Source: a virus
Direction: 5' to 3' (one strand)
Length of the DNA stretch: 46,040 nt
Virus record (IMG/VR): IMGVR_UViG_3300005515_000012
Span: 1 to 46,040 of that record
Of this stretch, positions 26,799 through 35,487 are shown piece by piece (the first letter of the stretch is position 1; the number at the start of each line of letters is the position of its first letter). The notes beneath the pieces are model-generated. The model was not told the DNA's origin and did no database searches. It saw only the letters and a program-made list of their open reading frames with translations. The position numbers and the translations under genes are program-made.

Positions 26799-27101
26799 AT
26801 GGCCGGAAGACCTCCCGGCTCTGTCAACAAGGACAAGCCGTTTCGCGATGCGATTAGGATGGAAGCGGCACTCGCGGAACAGGGCGAAGATACGCCGGCA
26901 AATCCTGGTTCGCTTAGATTCATTGCTCGCCAGCTCCTGATCAGGGCGTCGACTGAGACCGCGGCTGCGCGAGAGATCGGCGACCGTCTCGATGGCAAGC
27001 CGGCGCAGGCGATCATCGGCGGCGAGGATGACGATCCGGCGGTCAAGATGGTCCACAAGATCGAGCGCGTGATTGTCAGCCCTCCAGATACAGACGGCTA
27101 A
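26799..27101 (+). CDS. Putative terminase small subunit
   Basis: Encodes 100 residues: MAGRPPGSVNKDKPFRDAIR, RFIARQLLIRASTETAAARE, GDRLDGKPAQAIIGGEDDDP. The basic GRPPGSxNK start and following helices resemble small DNA-binding packaging proteins (DUF5681-like) next to terminases. Position directly before TerL with a 29-base overlap supports the call. Not proven by sequence alone. Confidence 0.65.
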   Translation: MAGRPPGSVNKDKPFRDAIRMEAALAEQGEDTPANPGSLRFIARQLLIRASTETAAAREIGDRLDGKPAQAIIGGEDDDPAVKMVHKIERVIVSPPDTDG

Positions 27102-28377
27102 GGTATTTCGGCCGTTACTGCATCCTGCCCGGTATAAGGGGGCGCATGGAGGGCGCGGTTCTGGGAAGTCGCACTTCTTCGGCGAGCTCGCTGTTGAGGA
27201 CGCGCTAAGGGCGCCGGGTGATCTGGGCGAGGGGCTGCGGATGGTATGCATCCGCGAGGTCCAGAAGGATCTAACGCAGTCGTCAAAGCTTCTGATCGAA
27301 GACAAGATCAGGCGGCTTGGCCTGACTGAGGCGGACGGGTTCAGGCCATGGAACGATCGGATCGAACTCCCCAAAGATGGGGTAGTGATCTTCAAGGGCA
27401 TGAAGGACTACTCGGCCGATTCCGTAAAGTCTTTGGAGGGCTTTCATCGCGCATGGATGGAAGAGGCGCAGTCAATCTCGGCGCGCTCACTGTCCTTGCT
27501 TCGACCTACGATCCGCTCGCCCGGGTCGGAGATCTGGGCAAGCTGGAACCCGACGCGCAAGAGTGATGCGGTCGATGATTTCTTCCGCGGCTCTCAGGGG
27601 CTGCCGAAGGGCGCTGTCGTTGTCCAGGCCAATTGGCGGGACAATCCGTTCTGGACAGCCGAGCTCGAGGCCGAGCGGCAGATCGAATTGGAGCGCTATC
27701 CAGAGCGTTACGACCACACCTACGAGGGCGGATACGCGGCGGCCTTCGAGGGTGCTTACTACGCGGCTCTGCTCTCAGAGGCCAAGCGCAAGGGCAGGAT
27801 CGGCGTTGTCGCGGCCGACCCATTGTTACCGCTGCGGGCGTTCATCGACATCGGCGGCTCCGGTGCCAACGCTGATGCCTTCACTATCTGGATTGTCCAG
27901 TGGGTGGGGCAGGAAATTCGCGTGCTCGACTATTACGAGGCGCAAGGGCAGGTGCTCGCGGCGCACGTCGCTTGGCTGCGTAAGAATGGCTATCAGGACG
28001 CAATCCTGTACCTGCCGCATGATGGCGTCAACGAGAACAACGTCACCGGAAAGCGCTACGAAGAACATTTGAGGGACGCCGGCTTTACGGTCGAGCCCCC
28101 AGTCAAGAACCAGGGCAAGGGCGCCGCAGCAATGCGGATTGAGGCCCTTCGGCGGCTTGGTCCGCAGCTTTGGTTCAATGAGAAAACCACAGAGCCGGGC
28201 CGGCAGGCACTTGGCTTCTATCACGAACGGAAAGACGAAAATCGCAATGTTGGCCTTGGACCTGAGCATGATTGGAGCTCCCATGCGGCGGACTCGCTGG
28301 GCCTAATGGCGATTTGCTATGAGCCGCCGCGGTCTACCGCGCCCGTCGTTGACCCCGACGAGGACTGGATCGTCTAA
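27073..28377 (+). CDS. terL: Terminase large subunit
   Basis: Encodes 434 residues from a TTG start. Walker A is GGRGSGKS (26-33), Walker B ends WMEEAQ (E130/E131), and the motor motif SWNPTRKSD follows. The RNase H-like nuclease begins FIDIGGSGANADAF (D259) and ends with HDWSSHAADSL. It matches PBSX-type terminases (Terminase_3). It cuts concatemeric DNA and drives it into the prohead through the portal. The stop overlaps the portal start. Confidence 0.93.
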   Translation: MSALQIQTAKVFRPLLHPARYKGAHGGRGSGKSHFFGELAVEDALRAPGDLGEGLRMVCIREVQKDLTQSSKLLIEDKIRRLGLTEADGFRPWNDRIELPKDGVVIFKGMKDYSADSVKSLEGFHRAWMEEAQSISARSLSLLRPTIRSPGSEIWASWNPTRKSDAVDDFFRGSQGLPKGAVVVQANWRDNPFWTAELEAERQIELERYPERYDHTYEGGYAAAFEGAYYAALLSEAKRKGRIGVVAADPLLPLRAFIDIGGSGANADAFTIWIVQWVGQEIRVLDYYEAQGQVLAAHVAWLRKNGYQDAILYLPHDGVNENNVTGKRYEEHLRDAGFTVEPPVKNQGKGAAAMRIEALRRLGPQLWFNEKTTEPGRQALGFYHERKDENRNVGLGPEHDWSSHAADSLGLMAICYEPPRSTAPVVDPDEDWIV

Positions 28378-30623
28378 TGGCTGAGAAGATGGACGACGAC
28401 AGGCTAAAGGCCCTGTTGTCGCAAGAGATCAACTCGGCGCTGACCTACGACGACACGGAGCTATCCCAGAAGCGCGCGAGGGCGCTTGAATACTATCGCG
28501 GCACGATGAGCGACACGCCGGCCATGACGGGCCGGTCTTCGGTTGTGTCAATGGACGTGGCCGACACGATCGGCTGGATGCTGCCGGGCATTATTCGCGT
28601 GTTCACGGCCTCGGACCGCATGGCGATCTATGAGCCTGAGAAGCCGAACGACGAAGAGTTCGCCAAGCAGGCGACCGACTACATCAACTACGTGTTCACC
28701 AAGGACAATCCGGGATACCGGATCATGTGGGATGCCACCCACGACTCGCTGTTGCTCGGCAACGGCATCGTCAAGCACTGGTGGGACACCCAAGAGGAGA
28801 TCGAGACCTCCGAGCATTCCGGCCTGACGGAAGAGCAGATTGCGATCCTGCAACAGGATCAGTATGTCGAGATCCTCGCTCAGAAGGAGGGCGAGCCGCA
28901 GATCATCATGGTGCCTGGTCCGACCGGGCAGATGATGGAAGTCCCGATCCAGACCTTTGACGTGAAGGTCAAGCGTGTTGTGCGCTGCGGCCGGCTTCGT
29001 GTCGAGTGCATTGAGCCGGAGGATTTCCTGCTTGATCGCGAGGCGACCCGCATTGAAAATGCGCGGTTCTGCTCGCACCGCCGGGATGTTACTCGCTCAG
29101 AGCTGATCGAGATGGGCTTTGACCGGGAGCTTGTTGAAAACCTGCCGGTCGATAGCTTCTCCAACCTGCAACAGGAGAAAGTCTCACGGGACGATGCCGC
29201 CACTGTGTTCTTCAACAACGTCGGCGATGAGTCCATGCTCATGGTCGAGTTGTTCGAGTGCTACGTCAAAGCGGACGTGGACGGAGACGGCATTGCCGAG
29301 ACCGTCAGGGCCTATTACGCGGGCGCTGGAGCGACGGGCGAGCTCCTGGACTGGGAAGTCTGGGACGACGATGTGCCGTTCTCGGACATCCCCTGCGAGC
29401 CGGTTCCGCATCGTTGGGATGCCCGGTCGGTAGCAGACGACACGCAGGACATCCAGCGCGTCAAGACGGTTCTGACCCGTCAGATGCTGGACAATCTGTA
29501 TTGGGTGAACAACCCGATGACGGTTGCCCAAGAGGGCACTGTGACCAACCCCGAGACGCTGCGCAGCCCCCGGTTTGGCGCAACGGTTTGGGTGAACAAC
29601 AAGGCCACTGTGCCGCCCACGCCCCTTGCTGTCCCCTTCATCGGTGACAAGGCGCTCCTCGGCCTCCAGCACTTCGACAACGTGCGGGAAATGCGCACGG
29701 GTGTGTCCAGGTCCACCATGGCTTTGGACCCGGAGGCGCTGCAAAACCAGACCGCGACCGCAAACCAGAACCAGAAAGACGCGGCGTATTCGCAGATCGA
29801 GCTGATCGCGCGCAACCAGGCTGAATTGGGCTGGCGGCGGGTTTTCCGGCAGATCCTCAAGCTGATCGTCAAGCATCAGGACCGGCCGCGGACGATCAGG
29901 CTTCGCGATACGTGGGTTGAGATGGACCCGCGTTCGTGGAACGCCAACATGGACGCGACCATCAATATCGGGCTTGGGACCGGTTCGCGTGACCGCGACA
30001 TGGCGATGCTGAACCAGATCCTGAACGTTCAGATGGCCATGACTGATCGCCTCGGCGCCGCTGGCTTCTCGGCCGAAGCGCTGGAGATGGTGCCAAAGAT
30101 CAACAGCACGGCGATCAAGCTGGCCGAAAGCGCCGGTATTCGCAATCCTGATCAGTTCTATCTCGACATCAAGCCTGAACGGCTTGAAGAGATGAAGAAG
30201 GAAGCGGCGAGTCGCCCTGATCCTGAGATGCAGAAGGAGCAGGTCAAGGCCCAGACGCAGCTCCAGCTTGGTCAGCAGCAGGCACAGCTTGACGCGCAGG
30301 CCGACCAGCGCAAGGCCCAGATCGAGGCTGTGCAGATGCAGGCCGACATCGAAGCGCAGAACAAGAAAACGCAGGCTGAGATGATCCAGGCTCAGCAGAA
30401 GTTCGCGTTCGACAAGGAAATGGCGCTGCTTGAGTTCCAGCTCGAGCGCGAACTCAAGATGGCCGAACTCGAGATGAAGCGCGAGCTTGCTCAGCAGCAG
30501 ATGGCGCAGCAGGCCGAGCAGCACCGGCAGATGATGGAAGCCGGCGCGTTCAAGGTTGCGCAGGGCCAGCAGGCCCATGAACAGAAAATGGAAGCGGCGA
30601 GGGCCGCGCCGAGCGGAGATTGA
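28377..30623 (+). CDS. Portal protein (SU10-type)
   Basis: Encodes 748 residues. The N-terminal part (RARALEYYRGTMSDTPAMTG; SVVSMDVADTIGWMLPGI; YINYVFTKDNPGY) and the core (IEPEDFLLDREATRIENARF) match the long portal proteins of SU10-like podoviruses. The last about 150 residues are a Gln/Ala/Lys/Glu coiled coil (QMQADIEAQNKKTQAEMIQA), which may form the barrel inside the head. It forms the dodecameric DNA channel. Confidence 0.88.
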   Translation: MAEKMDDDRLKALLSQEINSALTYDDTELSQKRARALEYYRGTMSDTPAMTGRSSVVSMDVADTIGWMLPGIIRVFTASDRMAIYEPEKPNDEEFAKQATDYINYVFTKDNPGYRIMWDATHDSLLLGNGIVKHWWDTQEEIETSEHSGLTEEQIAILQQDQYVEILAQKEGEPQIIMVPGPTGQMMEVPIQTFDVKVKRVVRCGRLRVECIEPEDFLLDREATRIENARFCSHRRDVTRSELIEMGFDRELVENLPVDSFSNLQQEKVSRDDAATVFFNNVGDESMLMVELFECYVKADVDGDGIAETVRAYYAGAGATGELLDWEVWDDDVPFSDIPCEPVPHRWDARSVADDTQDIQRVKTVLTRQMLDNLYWVNNPMTVAQEGTVTNPETLRSPRFGATVWVNNKATVPPTPLAVPFIGDKALLGLQHFDNVREMRTGVSRSTMALDPEALQNQTATANQNQKDAAYSQIELIARNQAELGWRRVFRQILKLIVKHQDRPRTIRLRDTWVEMDPRSWNANMDATINIGLGTGSRDRDMAMLNQILNVQMAMTDRLGAAGFSAEALEMVPKINSTAIKLAESAGIRNPDQFYLDIKPERLEEMKKEAASRPDPEMQKEQVKAQTQLQLGQQQAQLDAQADQRKAQIEAVQMQADIEAQNKKTQAEMIQAQQKFAFDKEMALLEFQLERELKMAELEMKRELAQQQMAQQAEQHRQMMEAGAFKVAQGQQAHEQKMEAARAAPSGD

Positions 30624-30626
30624 TGG

Positions 30627-30938
30627 ATGGCGACGCTTTGGATCAAGGAACACGCCAAGAAGCCACAGATGGCGGGCGGCCCGGATATTTGGGCCGAGCC
30701 CACGCTGGTTGAGCAGGCCGTGACGATCAGCGGCACGTCGGCGCAGTCGGCGGCATTCAACGCTCAGACCAAGTTTATCTCGATCACGTCGGACAGCGCG
30801 TTTTGCTACCTCGTTGCTGCCAACCCGACCGCGGCGGCGACCAACTGGCGCGTGCAGGCCGGGGATGTCCTGACCGTTGGTGTTGAGCCCGCGCCGGGTG
30901 TTGCACCCTACAAGATCGCGGGCATTACGACGACCTGA
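30627..30938 (+). CDS. Small structural-type protein between portal and scaffold
   Basis: Encodes 103 residues: strand-rich, Ala/Thr/Ser-rich (EQAVTISGTSAQSAAFNAQT; FISITSDSAFCYLVAANPTA). It looks like a small beta-sandwich, perhaps a capsid accessory protein. TAA/TGATG junctions with neighbours. Function unknown. Confidence 0.65.
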   Translation: MATLWIKEHAKKPQMAGGPDIWAEPTLVEQAVTISGTSAQSAAFNAQTKFISITSDSAFCYLVAANPTAAATNWRVQAGDVLTVGVEPAPGVAPYKIAGITTT

Positions 30939-31174
30939 TGAGCGAGCACCTAGCCAAGGAAGCCGCAAGGCTCAAGGCAGACCCGATCTTCAACAAGGCG
31001 CTGGACGACATCCGCGCCGACGCTCTCAAAGAGCTCGTCAAGGCCAACGCCGACGACAAGTCCAACATCATCCGCTTGCAGCAGGTCGCGCAGGTGGCAG
31101 ACGAAATCCGCAACGTGCTGGACCGCTACATCATGGCGGCAGACGTGCAGGAAAACGCCGGCTCGTTCGCGTAA
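30938..31174 (+). CDS. Small helical protein of the head module
   Basis: Encodes 78 residues: LAKEAARLKADPIFNKALDD, then NIIRLQQVAQVADEIRNVLD. It is all helical, and its ATG overlaps the upstream TGA. Similar short helical proteins are often found between portal and scaffold genes. Function unknown. Confidence 0.68.
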   Translation: MSEHLAKEAARLKADPIFNKALDDIRADALKELVKANADDKSNIIRLQQVAQVADEIRNVLDRYIMAADVQENAGSFA

Positions 31175-31204
31175 CGACTCCCGGAAAACCCAAAGGAAGA
31201 CTGA

Positions 31205-32221
31205 ATGTCTGATACCAACCCGGCTCCGGCCGCTGGTAACGACGAGCCGTTGTCTTTTGACGACGGCGTTGATGCACTGACTGATGTCCTCGCGGACCCG
31301 GAAACGGACCTCCAGCAGGAAGATCAGGGCCAACAGGACGAAGCCGAAGAACCCGAAGCGGAAGGCGAGCAGCCGGAAGCTGAAGGCACTGAGGAAGCGT
31401 CCGAAGAGGAAGCCGCCGAAGAGGGCGACGGACCCGGTTACGAGTCAGGCAAGTTTGCGGCCGATACCGCGAACGTGCGCCTGAAAGACGGCACCGTGAT
31501 CTCCGTTCAGGACCTCAAGCGCGGATATCTCTCACAATCTTCGTTCACGCGAGGCTCACAGGAGAACGCCAGAGAGCGCGAAGCGCTGGCCTCCCAGAAA
31601 GCCGAGTTTGAGCAAAACGCTCGCACCCTACAGGCGCAGCGGGACTTTATCCTTCAGGTATCGCAGCAGTTCTTGCCGCAGCCACCCGACGAATCATTGC
31701 TGGACGGAAACTCGCCCGGTTACGACCCGCTTCGGTACATGGCGCTCAAGGCTGACTACGATAAGCGTGTCGGACAACTGACGCAGTTGCAGCAGGCGTC
31801 GCAGGCGGACCAAACCCGCCTGACGCAAGAGCAGCAGCGCCAGAAGAAGGAATTGCACGAGCGAGAGGCCAAGCTTCTTGTCGAGGCCATGCCGGAGCTG
31901 AAAAAGCCGGAGGTCTACAACAAGTTCTGGGCCGATGCGGTCGATACGATGGGCGAATACGGCTTCTCTGCGGAGGAGATGAACGACGCCATCGATCATC
32001 GGCTGTACCGCGTGTACCGCGATCTTGCAGCCTATCGCAGGGCGCGCAAGAGCATTCCTTCCGTCAAGCAAGCCGTGCAGTCGAAGCCCGTTTTGACGGG
32101 CAAGAAGCGCATGGACCCGAAGGCCAAAGCCTCCCGCGAGACCCAGGTCAGGAGCGAGCAACTGCGCAAGACCGGATCATTCGATGCCGGTGTGAGCGCC
32201 CTCATGGACCTTGATCTTTAA
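31205..32221 (+). CDS. Scaffolding protein
   Basis: Encodes 338 residues. The N-terminus is highly acidic and disordered (residues about 35-80, repeated EAE/PEAE). The middle is a Gln/Arg/Lys coil (NARTLQAQRDFILQVSQQFL; QEQQRQKKELHEREAKLL), and the end is basic (KPVLTGKKRMDPKAKASRET). Acidic-coiled-basic layout and position just before the capsid gene are typical of scaffold proteins that guide prohead assembly. Confidence 0.82.
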   Translation: MSDTNPAPAAGNDEPLSFDDGVDALTDVLADPETDLQQEDQGQQDEAEEPEAEGEQPEAEGTEEASEEEAAEEGDGPGYESGKFAADTANVRLKDGTVISVQDLKRGYLSQSSFTRGSQENAREREALASQKAEFEQNARTLQAQRDFILQVSQQFLPQPPDESLLDGNSPGYDPLRYMALKADYDKRVGQLTQLQQASQADQTRLTQEQQRQKKELHEREAKLLVEAMPELKKPEVYNKFWADAVDTMGEYGFSAEEMNDAIDHRLYRVYRDLAAYRRARKSIPSVKQAVQSKPVLTGKKRMDPKAKASRETQVRSEQLRKTGSFDAGVSALMDLDL

Positions 32222-32239
32222 CGCATAGGAGGAGCCAAG

Positions 32240-33259
32240 ATGGCTCAGGTTAGCAATACTTACGAGACCTACGACGTCGGCGCGGCCGGCGGCAACCGCG
32301 AAGAGCTCGCGGACAAGATCTACCAGATCACCCCGGAAGAAACTCCCTACATCTCCCTGATCGGCCGCAAGCCGGTTGCCTCTGTTCACCCGGAATGGCT
32401 GAACGATACCCTGGCGTCGCCCGACACGGCGAACAACCAGCCGGAAGGCAACGACTGGAACTATGACGCGATCACGCCGCCCACCCGCGTCGGCAACTAC
32501 ACCCAGATCTCCGACAAGAAGATTCTGGTCTCGCGCACCCAGGACAAGACCTCAAAGGCCGGCCGCAAGTCTGAACTGGCTTACAACGTGGCCAAGAAGG
32601 GCGTCGAGCTGCGCATCGACATGGAGGCAATCTGTCTCTCCAACCAGGCTTCGACTGCTGGTTCGGGCAATGGCGCGACCAATCGCAAGCTGGGCGGTTT
32701 CCGTGCCTGGCTCGCGAGCAACGACAGCATGGGCGCTGGCGGCTCCTCGGGCGGCTTCAACACCGGCACGAGCGTTGTTGACGCGGCCACCAACGGCACC
32801 CAGCGCGCCTTCTCGAAGGCGATCCTGGATTCGGTGATTCTGTCCACCTACAACGCGGGCGGCTCGCCGAAGACCCTGATGCTGTCGCCCTACGCGAAGA
32901 CCGTGTTCTCGACCTTCATGTCGGATTCGAACGTTGCGCCGCAGCGTTACGAGACCCCGAGCAAAGGCCAGACCACGATCGTTGCGGCGGCCGACATGTA
33001 TCTGTCGGACTTCGGCTCGATCTCGGTTGTCCCGAACCGCCAGATGGCCCGCGCCGGTGCGGCTGTTGCGCGCAACGCCTACCTGATCGACCCGCGCATG
33101 GTGTCGCTCGGCGTGTTCGATGACATCCAGCTCGTGAAGCCGGCCAAGACTGGCGACGCGGAAAAGCGCGTGCTCGTGACCGAGTACACGCTGGTGGTCA
33201 ACAACGAGGCTGCCCACGGTGTCGCTGCCGACATCTTCGGCCTGACCTCGGCGTCCTAA
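32240..33259 (+). CDS. Major capsid protein (SU10 / DUF5309 family)
   Basis: Encodes 339 residues behind a strong AGGAGG. EELADKIYQITPEETPYISL, NNQPEGNDWNYDAITPPTRV, ISDKKILVSRTQDKTSKAGR and KGVELRIDMEAICLSNQAS match the DUF5309/SU10 major head protein family (HK97-like fold). It forms the icosahedral shell. Confidence 0.9.
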   Translation: MAQVSNTYETYDVGAAGGNREELADKIYQITPEETPYISLIGRKPVASVHPEWLNDTLASPDTANNQPEGNDWNYDAITPPTRVGNYTQISDKKILVSRTQDKTSKAGRKSELAYNVAKKGVELRIDMEAICLSNQASTAGSGNGATNRKLGGFRAWLASNDSMGAGGSSGGFNTGTSVVDAATNGTQRAFSKAILDSVILSTYNAGGSPKTLMLSPYAKTVFSTFMSDSNVAPQRYETPSKGQTTIVAAADMYLSDFGSISVVPNRQMARAGAAVARNAYLIDPRMVSLGVFDDIQLVKPAKTGDAEKRVLVTEYTLVVNNEAAHGVAADIFGLTSAS

Positions 33260-33272
33260 GGAGAACGGAACA

Positions 33273-33707
33273 ATGGGATATCCCTTCGCACCCATCAGCA
33301 TCTCGGCTGCGGTTACGCTTGATCGAGATGTCCATGCTAACGGCCCGTTGCTGATCTTCACCAATGCGGCTGGCGCAACTGTGACCCTTCCGGCTTCGGC
33401 CGGCACTGGCGATCGTTACCGCTTCCTGGTCCACACGACCGTCACCTCGAACAGCGACAAGATCCAGGTCGCCAATTCGACCGATGTGATGGAAGGATCG
33501 ATCATGACCAACCAGGACTCGGGCGACACGATTGCTGGCTGGGAAACGGCGTCCACGTCGGACACCATCACCCTGAACGGCACCACGACCGGCGGCCTTA
33601 AGGGCGATTACATCGAGCTCGAAGACGCCGTCTCCGGTTTCTGGCGCGTCCACGGCATGACGTCGGCCACGGGCACGGAAGCCACGCCGTTCTCGGCTGC
33701 GGTTTAA
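33273..33707 (+). CDS. Head decoration-like protein
   Basis: Encodes 144 residues, almost all beta: SAAVTLDRDVHANGPLLIFT, GDRYRFLVHTTVTSNSDKIQ, SDTITLNGTTTGGLKGDYIE. The short length, lack of charge clusters and place directly after the capsid gene (14-base gap, AAGGAG) fit a capsid-stabilising surface protein. The role is inferred from context. A strong terminator follows. Confidence 0.68.
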   Translation: MGYPFAPISISAAVTLDRDVHANGPLLIFTNAAGATVTLPASAGTGDRYRFLVHTTVTSNSDKIQVANSTDVMEGSIMTNQDSGDTIAGWETASTSDTITLNGTTTGGLKGDYIELEDAVSGFWRVHGMTSATGTEATPFSAAV

Positions 33708-33715
33708 GACAACAT

Positions 33716-33745
33716 GGCGGGGCTTCGGCCCCGCCTTTCTTTTTT
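33716..33745 (+). terminator. Strong terminator after capsid and decoration genes
   Basis: GGCGGGGC (33716-33723), UUCG-type loop TTCG, GCCCCGCC (33728-33735), then TTTCTTTTTT. Eight perfect GC-rich pairs and a tetraloop. It probably reduces readthrough to the tail genes, giving more capsid mRNA, or acts as a 3' stabiliser. Confidence 0.88.
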
Positions 33746-33755
33746 GGAGTGAATG

Positions 33756-34112
33756 ATGCCGAAGGGCGTCTATGAGCGCAAACCCAAGGAATCGGACATG
33801 AGCCCTCCTGAGGCCAGAGTGACTGAAACTAAGATGTTCCCCGTGCTCTTGAGCAAGAACTATGTGCCGCGAGGGGACTACGAAATCGTCGGCTATATCA
33901 AGGAGGCCGTGAAGCGCAAGGACGCGGCCGGCACCTGGCGCATCGTTGAGCCGGAAGAGTTCGTCGAGGGTGTGATGAAGCCCCACCAGACGCCCGGCGT
34001 CGGCTATGACGGCAAGATCTGGGCCGGCACCCATATCAAGCTTCCCATTGAGGAGGCCAAGCATCTCGTGGCGAAGAAGATCGCCGAACGGGCCGATGCA
34101 ATCTCTGCCTGA
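33756..34112 (+). CDS. Hypothetical head-tail region protein
   Basis: Encodes 118 residues from the second of two tandem ATGs, which gives better spacing to GGAG. The core is KMFPVLLSKNYVPRGDYEIV, then RKDAAGTWRIVEPEEFVEGV, and AGTHIKLPIEEAKHLVAKKI at the end. Beta-rich with a C-terminal helix, resembling small phage proteins in head-tail joining regions. Function unknown. Confidence 0.66.
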   Translation: MPKGVYERKPKESDMSPPEARVTETKMFPVLLSKNYVPRGDYEIVGYIKEAVKRKDAAGTWRIVEPEEFVEGVMKPHQTPGVGYDGKIWAGTHIKLPIEEAKHLVAKKIAERADAISA

Positions 34113-34458
34113 TCCCTCCAGAATTCCCGACGACGCTTGGGAGTTCGAGAAGTTCTCGGAAGACGGCCTTAGGCGCCACTACGTCTATTGGATCGACAAG
34201 GCCAATGGCCTCGGCTTCCGAAAGACTGAGAACCTTGTCGAAGAGGAGCTTTTGGCCCGCAACCGCGAGAGCCTGAACGACTCTTACGGCAAGCGGTTTC
34301 GGGACGATGCTGTTGGTACACGCATCGCCAGCACGCCCCTCAACGTCTTCTATCGGGACATCGCTCCGCGCCTGAAAGATGGAGATGCGGACTTCATGAA
34401 GTGGTGGCTGAACCACGAAAAGAACCGCCCGTATCGCACATTCCGGGGCAAAGTTTAG
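34096..34458 (+). CDS. Hypothetical protein of the head-tail region
   Basis: Encodes 120 residues from ATG at 34096 (17-base overlap): RIPDDAWEFEKFSEDGLRRH, YVYWIDKANGLGFRKTENLV, IASTPLNVFYRDIAPRLKDG, DADFMKWWLNHEKNRPYRTF. Well-formed alpha/beta protein. Function unknown; the position suggests a virion or assembly role. Confidence 0.68.
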   Translation: MQSLPDPSRIPDDAWEFEKFSEDGLRRHYVYWIDKANGLGFRKTENLVEEELLARNRESLNDSYGKRFRDDAVGTRIASTPLNVFYRDIAPRLKDGDADFMKWWLNHEKNRPYRTFRGKV

Positions 34459-34459
34459 G

Positions 34460-34663
34460 ATGGCGCGCATTCTCATGGTGACTGTCGCGGTAGAGGGCGG
34501 CCAGTATTCCGCGCGCAAGGATGAGGCCGCCCCAATCCGAATCTACTCTGATCGTTGGATCGAGGACGATATCTTCGCATCGATGATGGGGCGCTCCAAA
34601 CGAGAGCGGCTGTCCAAGAAGGATTACCGGCGGGTGCGAAATCTAGCCAAAGCGAGCGCCTAA
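34460..34663 (+). CDS. Small hypothetical protein
   Basis: Encodes 67 residues: MARILMVTVAVEGGQYSARK, RIYSDRWIEDDIFASMMGRS, then a basic end (KRERLSKKDYRRVRNLAKAS). It directly abuts the adaptor gene. Function unknown. Confidence 0.65.
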   Translation: MARILMVTVAVEGGQYSARKDEAAPIRIYSDRWIEDDIFASMMGRSKRERLSKKDYRRVRNLAKASA

Positions 34664-35317
34664 ATGGCGATCAACACCTACGCAACGCTTGTAAGCGCGG
34701 CCACTGAATGGCTTGCCCGTGACCAGGACGCGACGCTCGTCGCCCGTATTCCGGACTTCATCACGCTCACGGAGGCCAAGTTTAATCGTTTTTTGTTCGT
34801 GCCCCAGATGGAAGTCAGGTCCACCACAATCGTTGATACGGCCTCGACTGAGCCCGAGTTCATTTCCCTCCCGACCGATTTCCAGACCATGCGACGGATC
34901 AGGCTTTCGAGCGTGACCGGCAAGCCGCCGCTGCGATTTGTGAGCGGGACGCAGATTGATGAGTTGCGGTACTCCAAGGATAACGTGACCGATCAGCCCA
35001 CATCCTACGCGATCATCGGGACTGAGCTCGAGCTATTCCCGACGCCGAACGAGGACTACACGCTCGAAATGACTTATCGAGCGAACATCCCGGCGCTGAC
35101 CGCGAGCAATACGACGAACTGGCTTCTGACACTCGCGCCCGATCTGTACCTCTACGGCACCCTTCTGGAATCGGCCCCGTACATCAAGGAAGACGAGCGC
35201 ATCGCGACGTGGGGGCTTGGCTTCAAGACCGCGTTGGACGGCCTCAACGACCTCGGCCACAAGCAGTCGTTCGACTCCGGCCCGTCTGACATCACCCTTC
35301 CGGGCGTGACTCCATGA
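34664..35317 (+). CDS. Head-tail adaptor protein (SU10-type)
   Basis: Encodes 217 residues: INTYATLVSAATEWLARDQD, IPDFITLTEAKFNRFLFVPQ, EFISLPTDFQTMRRIRLSS, NEDYTLEMTYRANIPALTAS, PDLYLYGTLLESAPYIKEDE. This fits the phage adaptor family of podoviruses with DUF5309 capsids. It forms the ring between the portal and tail nozzle. Its stop overlaps the next start (ATGA). Confidence 0.85.
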   Translation: MAINTYATLVSAATEWLARDQDATLVARIPDFITLTEAKFNRFLFVPQMEVRSTTIVDTASTEPEFISLPTDFQTMRRIRLSSVTGKPPLRFVSGTQIDELRYSKDNVTDQPTSYAIIGTELELFPTPNEDYTLEMTYRANIPALTASNTTNWLLTLAPDLYLYGTLLESAPYIKEDERIATWGLGFKTALDGLNDLGHKQSFDSGPSDITLPGVTP

Positions 35318-35487
35318 CGACCTGGACGCCGAAGACGCAGCAGGCCGAGACGTGGACTGATTTCACCCAGCCTGTGCGCGTGTTCGATCCCGCCGTGTTC
35401 GATCGCAATCCCATCTTCGATACCGGCTTCTCCGCCGGACTTTGGGACGCGAAGACCATTCAAGCCGAGACGTGGACGCCTGAATGA
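35314..35487 (+). CDS. Small tail-region protein with internal repeat (57 aa)
   Basis: Starts [15 protein letters not shown] and ends [15 protein letters not shown], so W-x-x-K-T-x-Q-A-E-T-W-T occurs at both ends. The centre has [23 protein letters not shown] overlaps connect it to the adaptor and fibre genes. The repeats may be binding or structural motifs of a tail appendage. Function unknown. Confidence 0.68.
   Translation: MTTWTPKTQQAETWTDFTQPVRVFDPAVFDRNPIFDTGFSAGLWDAKTIQAETWTPE

Noticed and set aside
29184-30968. Long minus-strand frame of 594 residues.
   Set aside because: Antisense of the portal gene, Leu/Arg/His-rich; the portal reading on the plus strand is clear.
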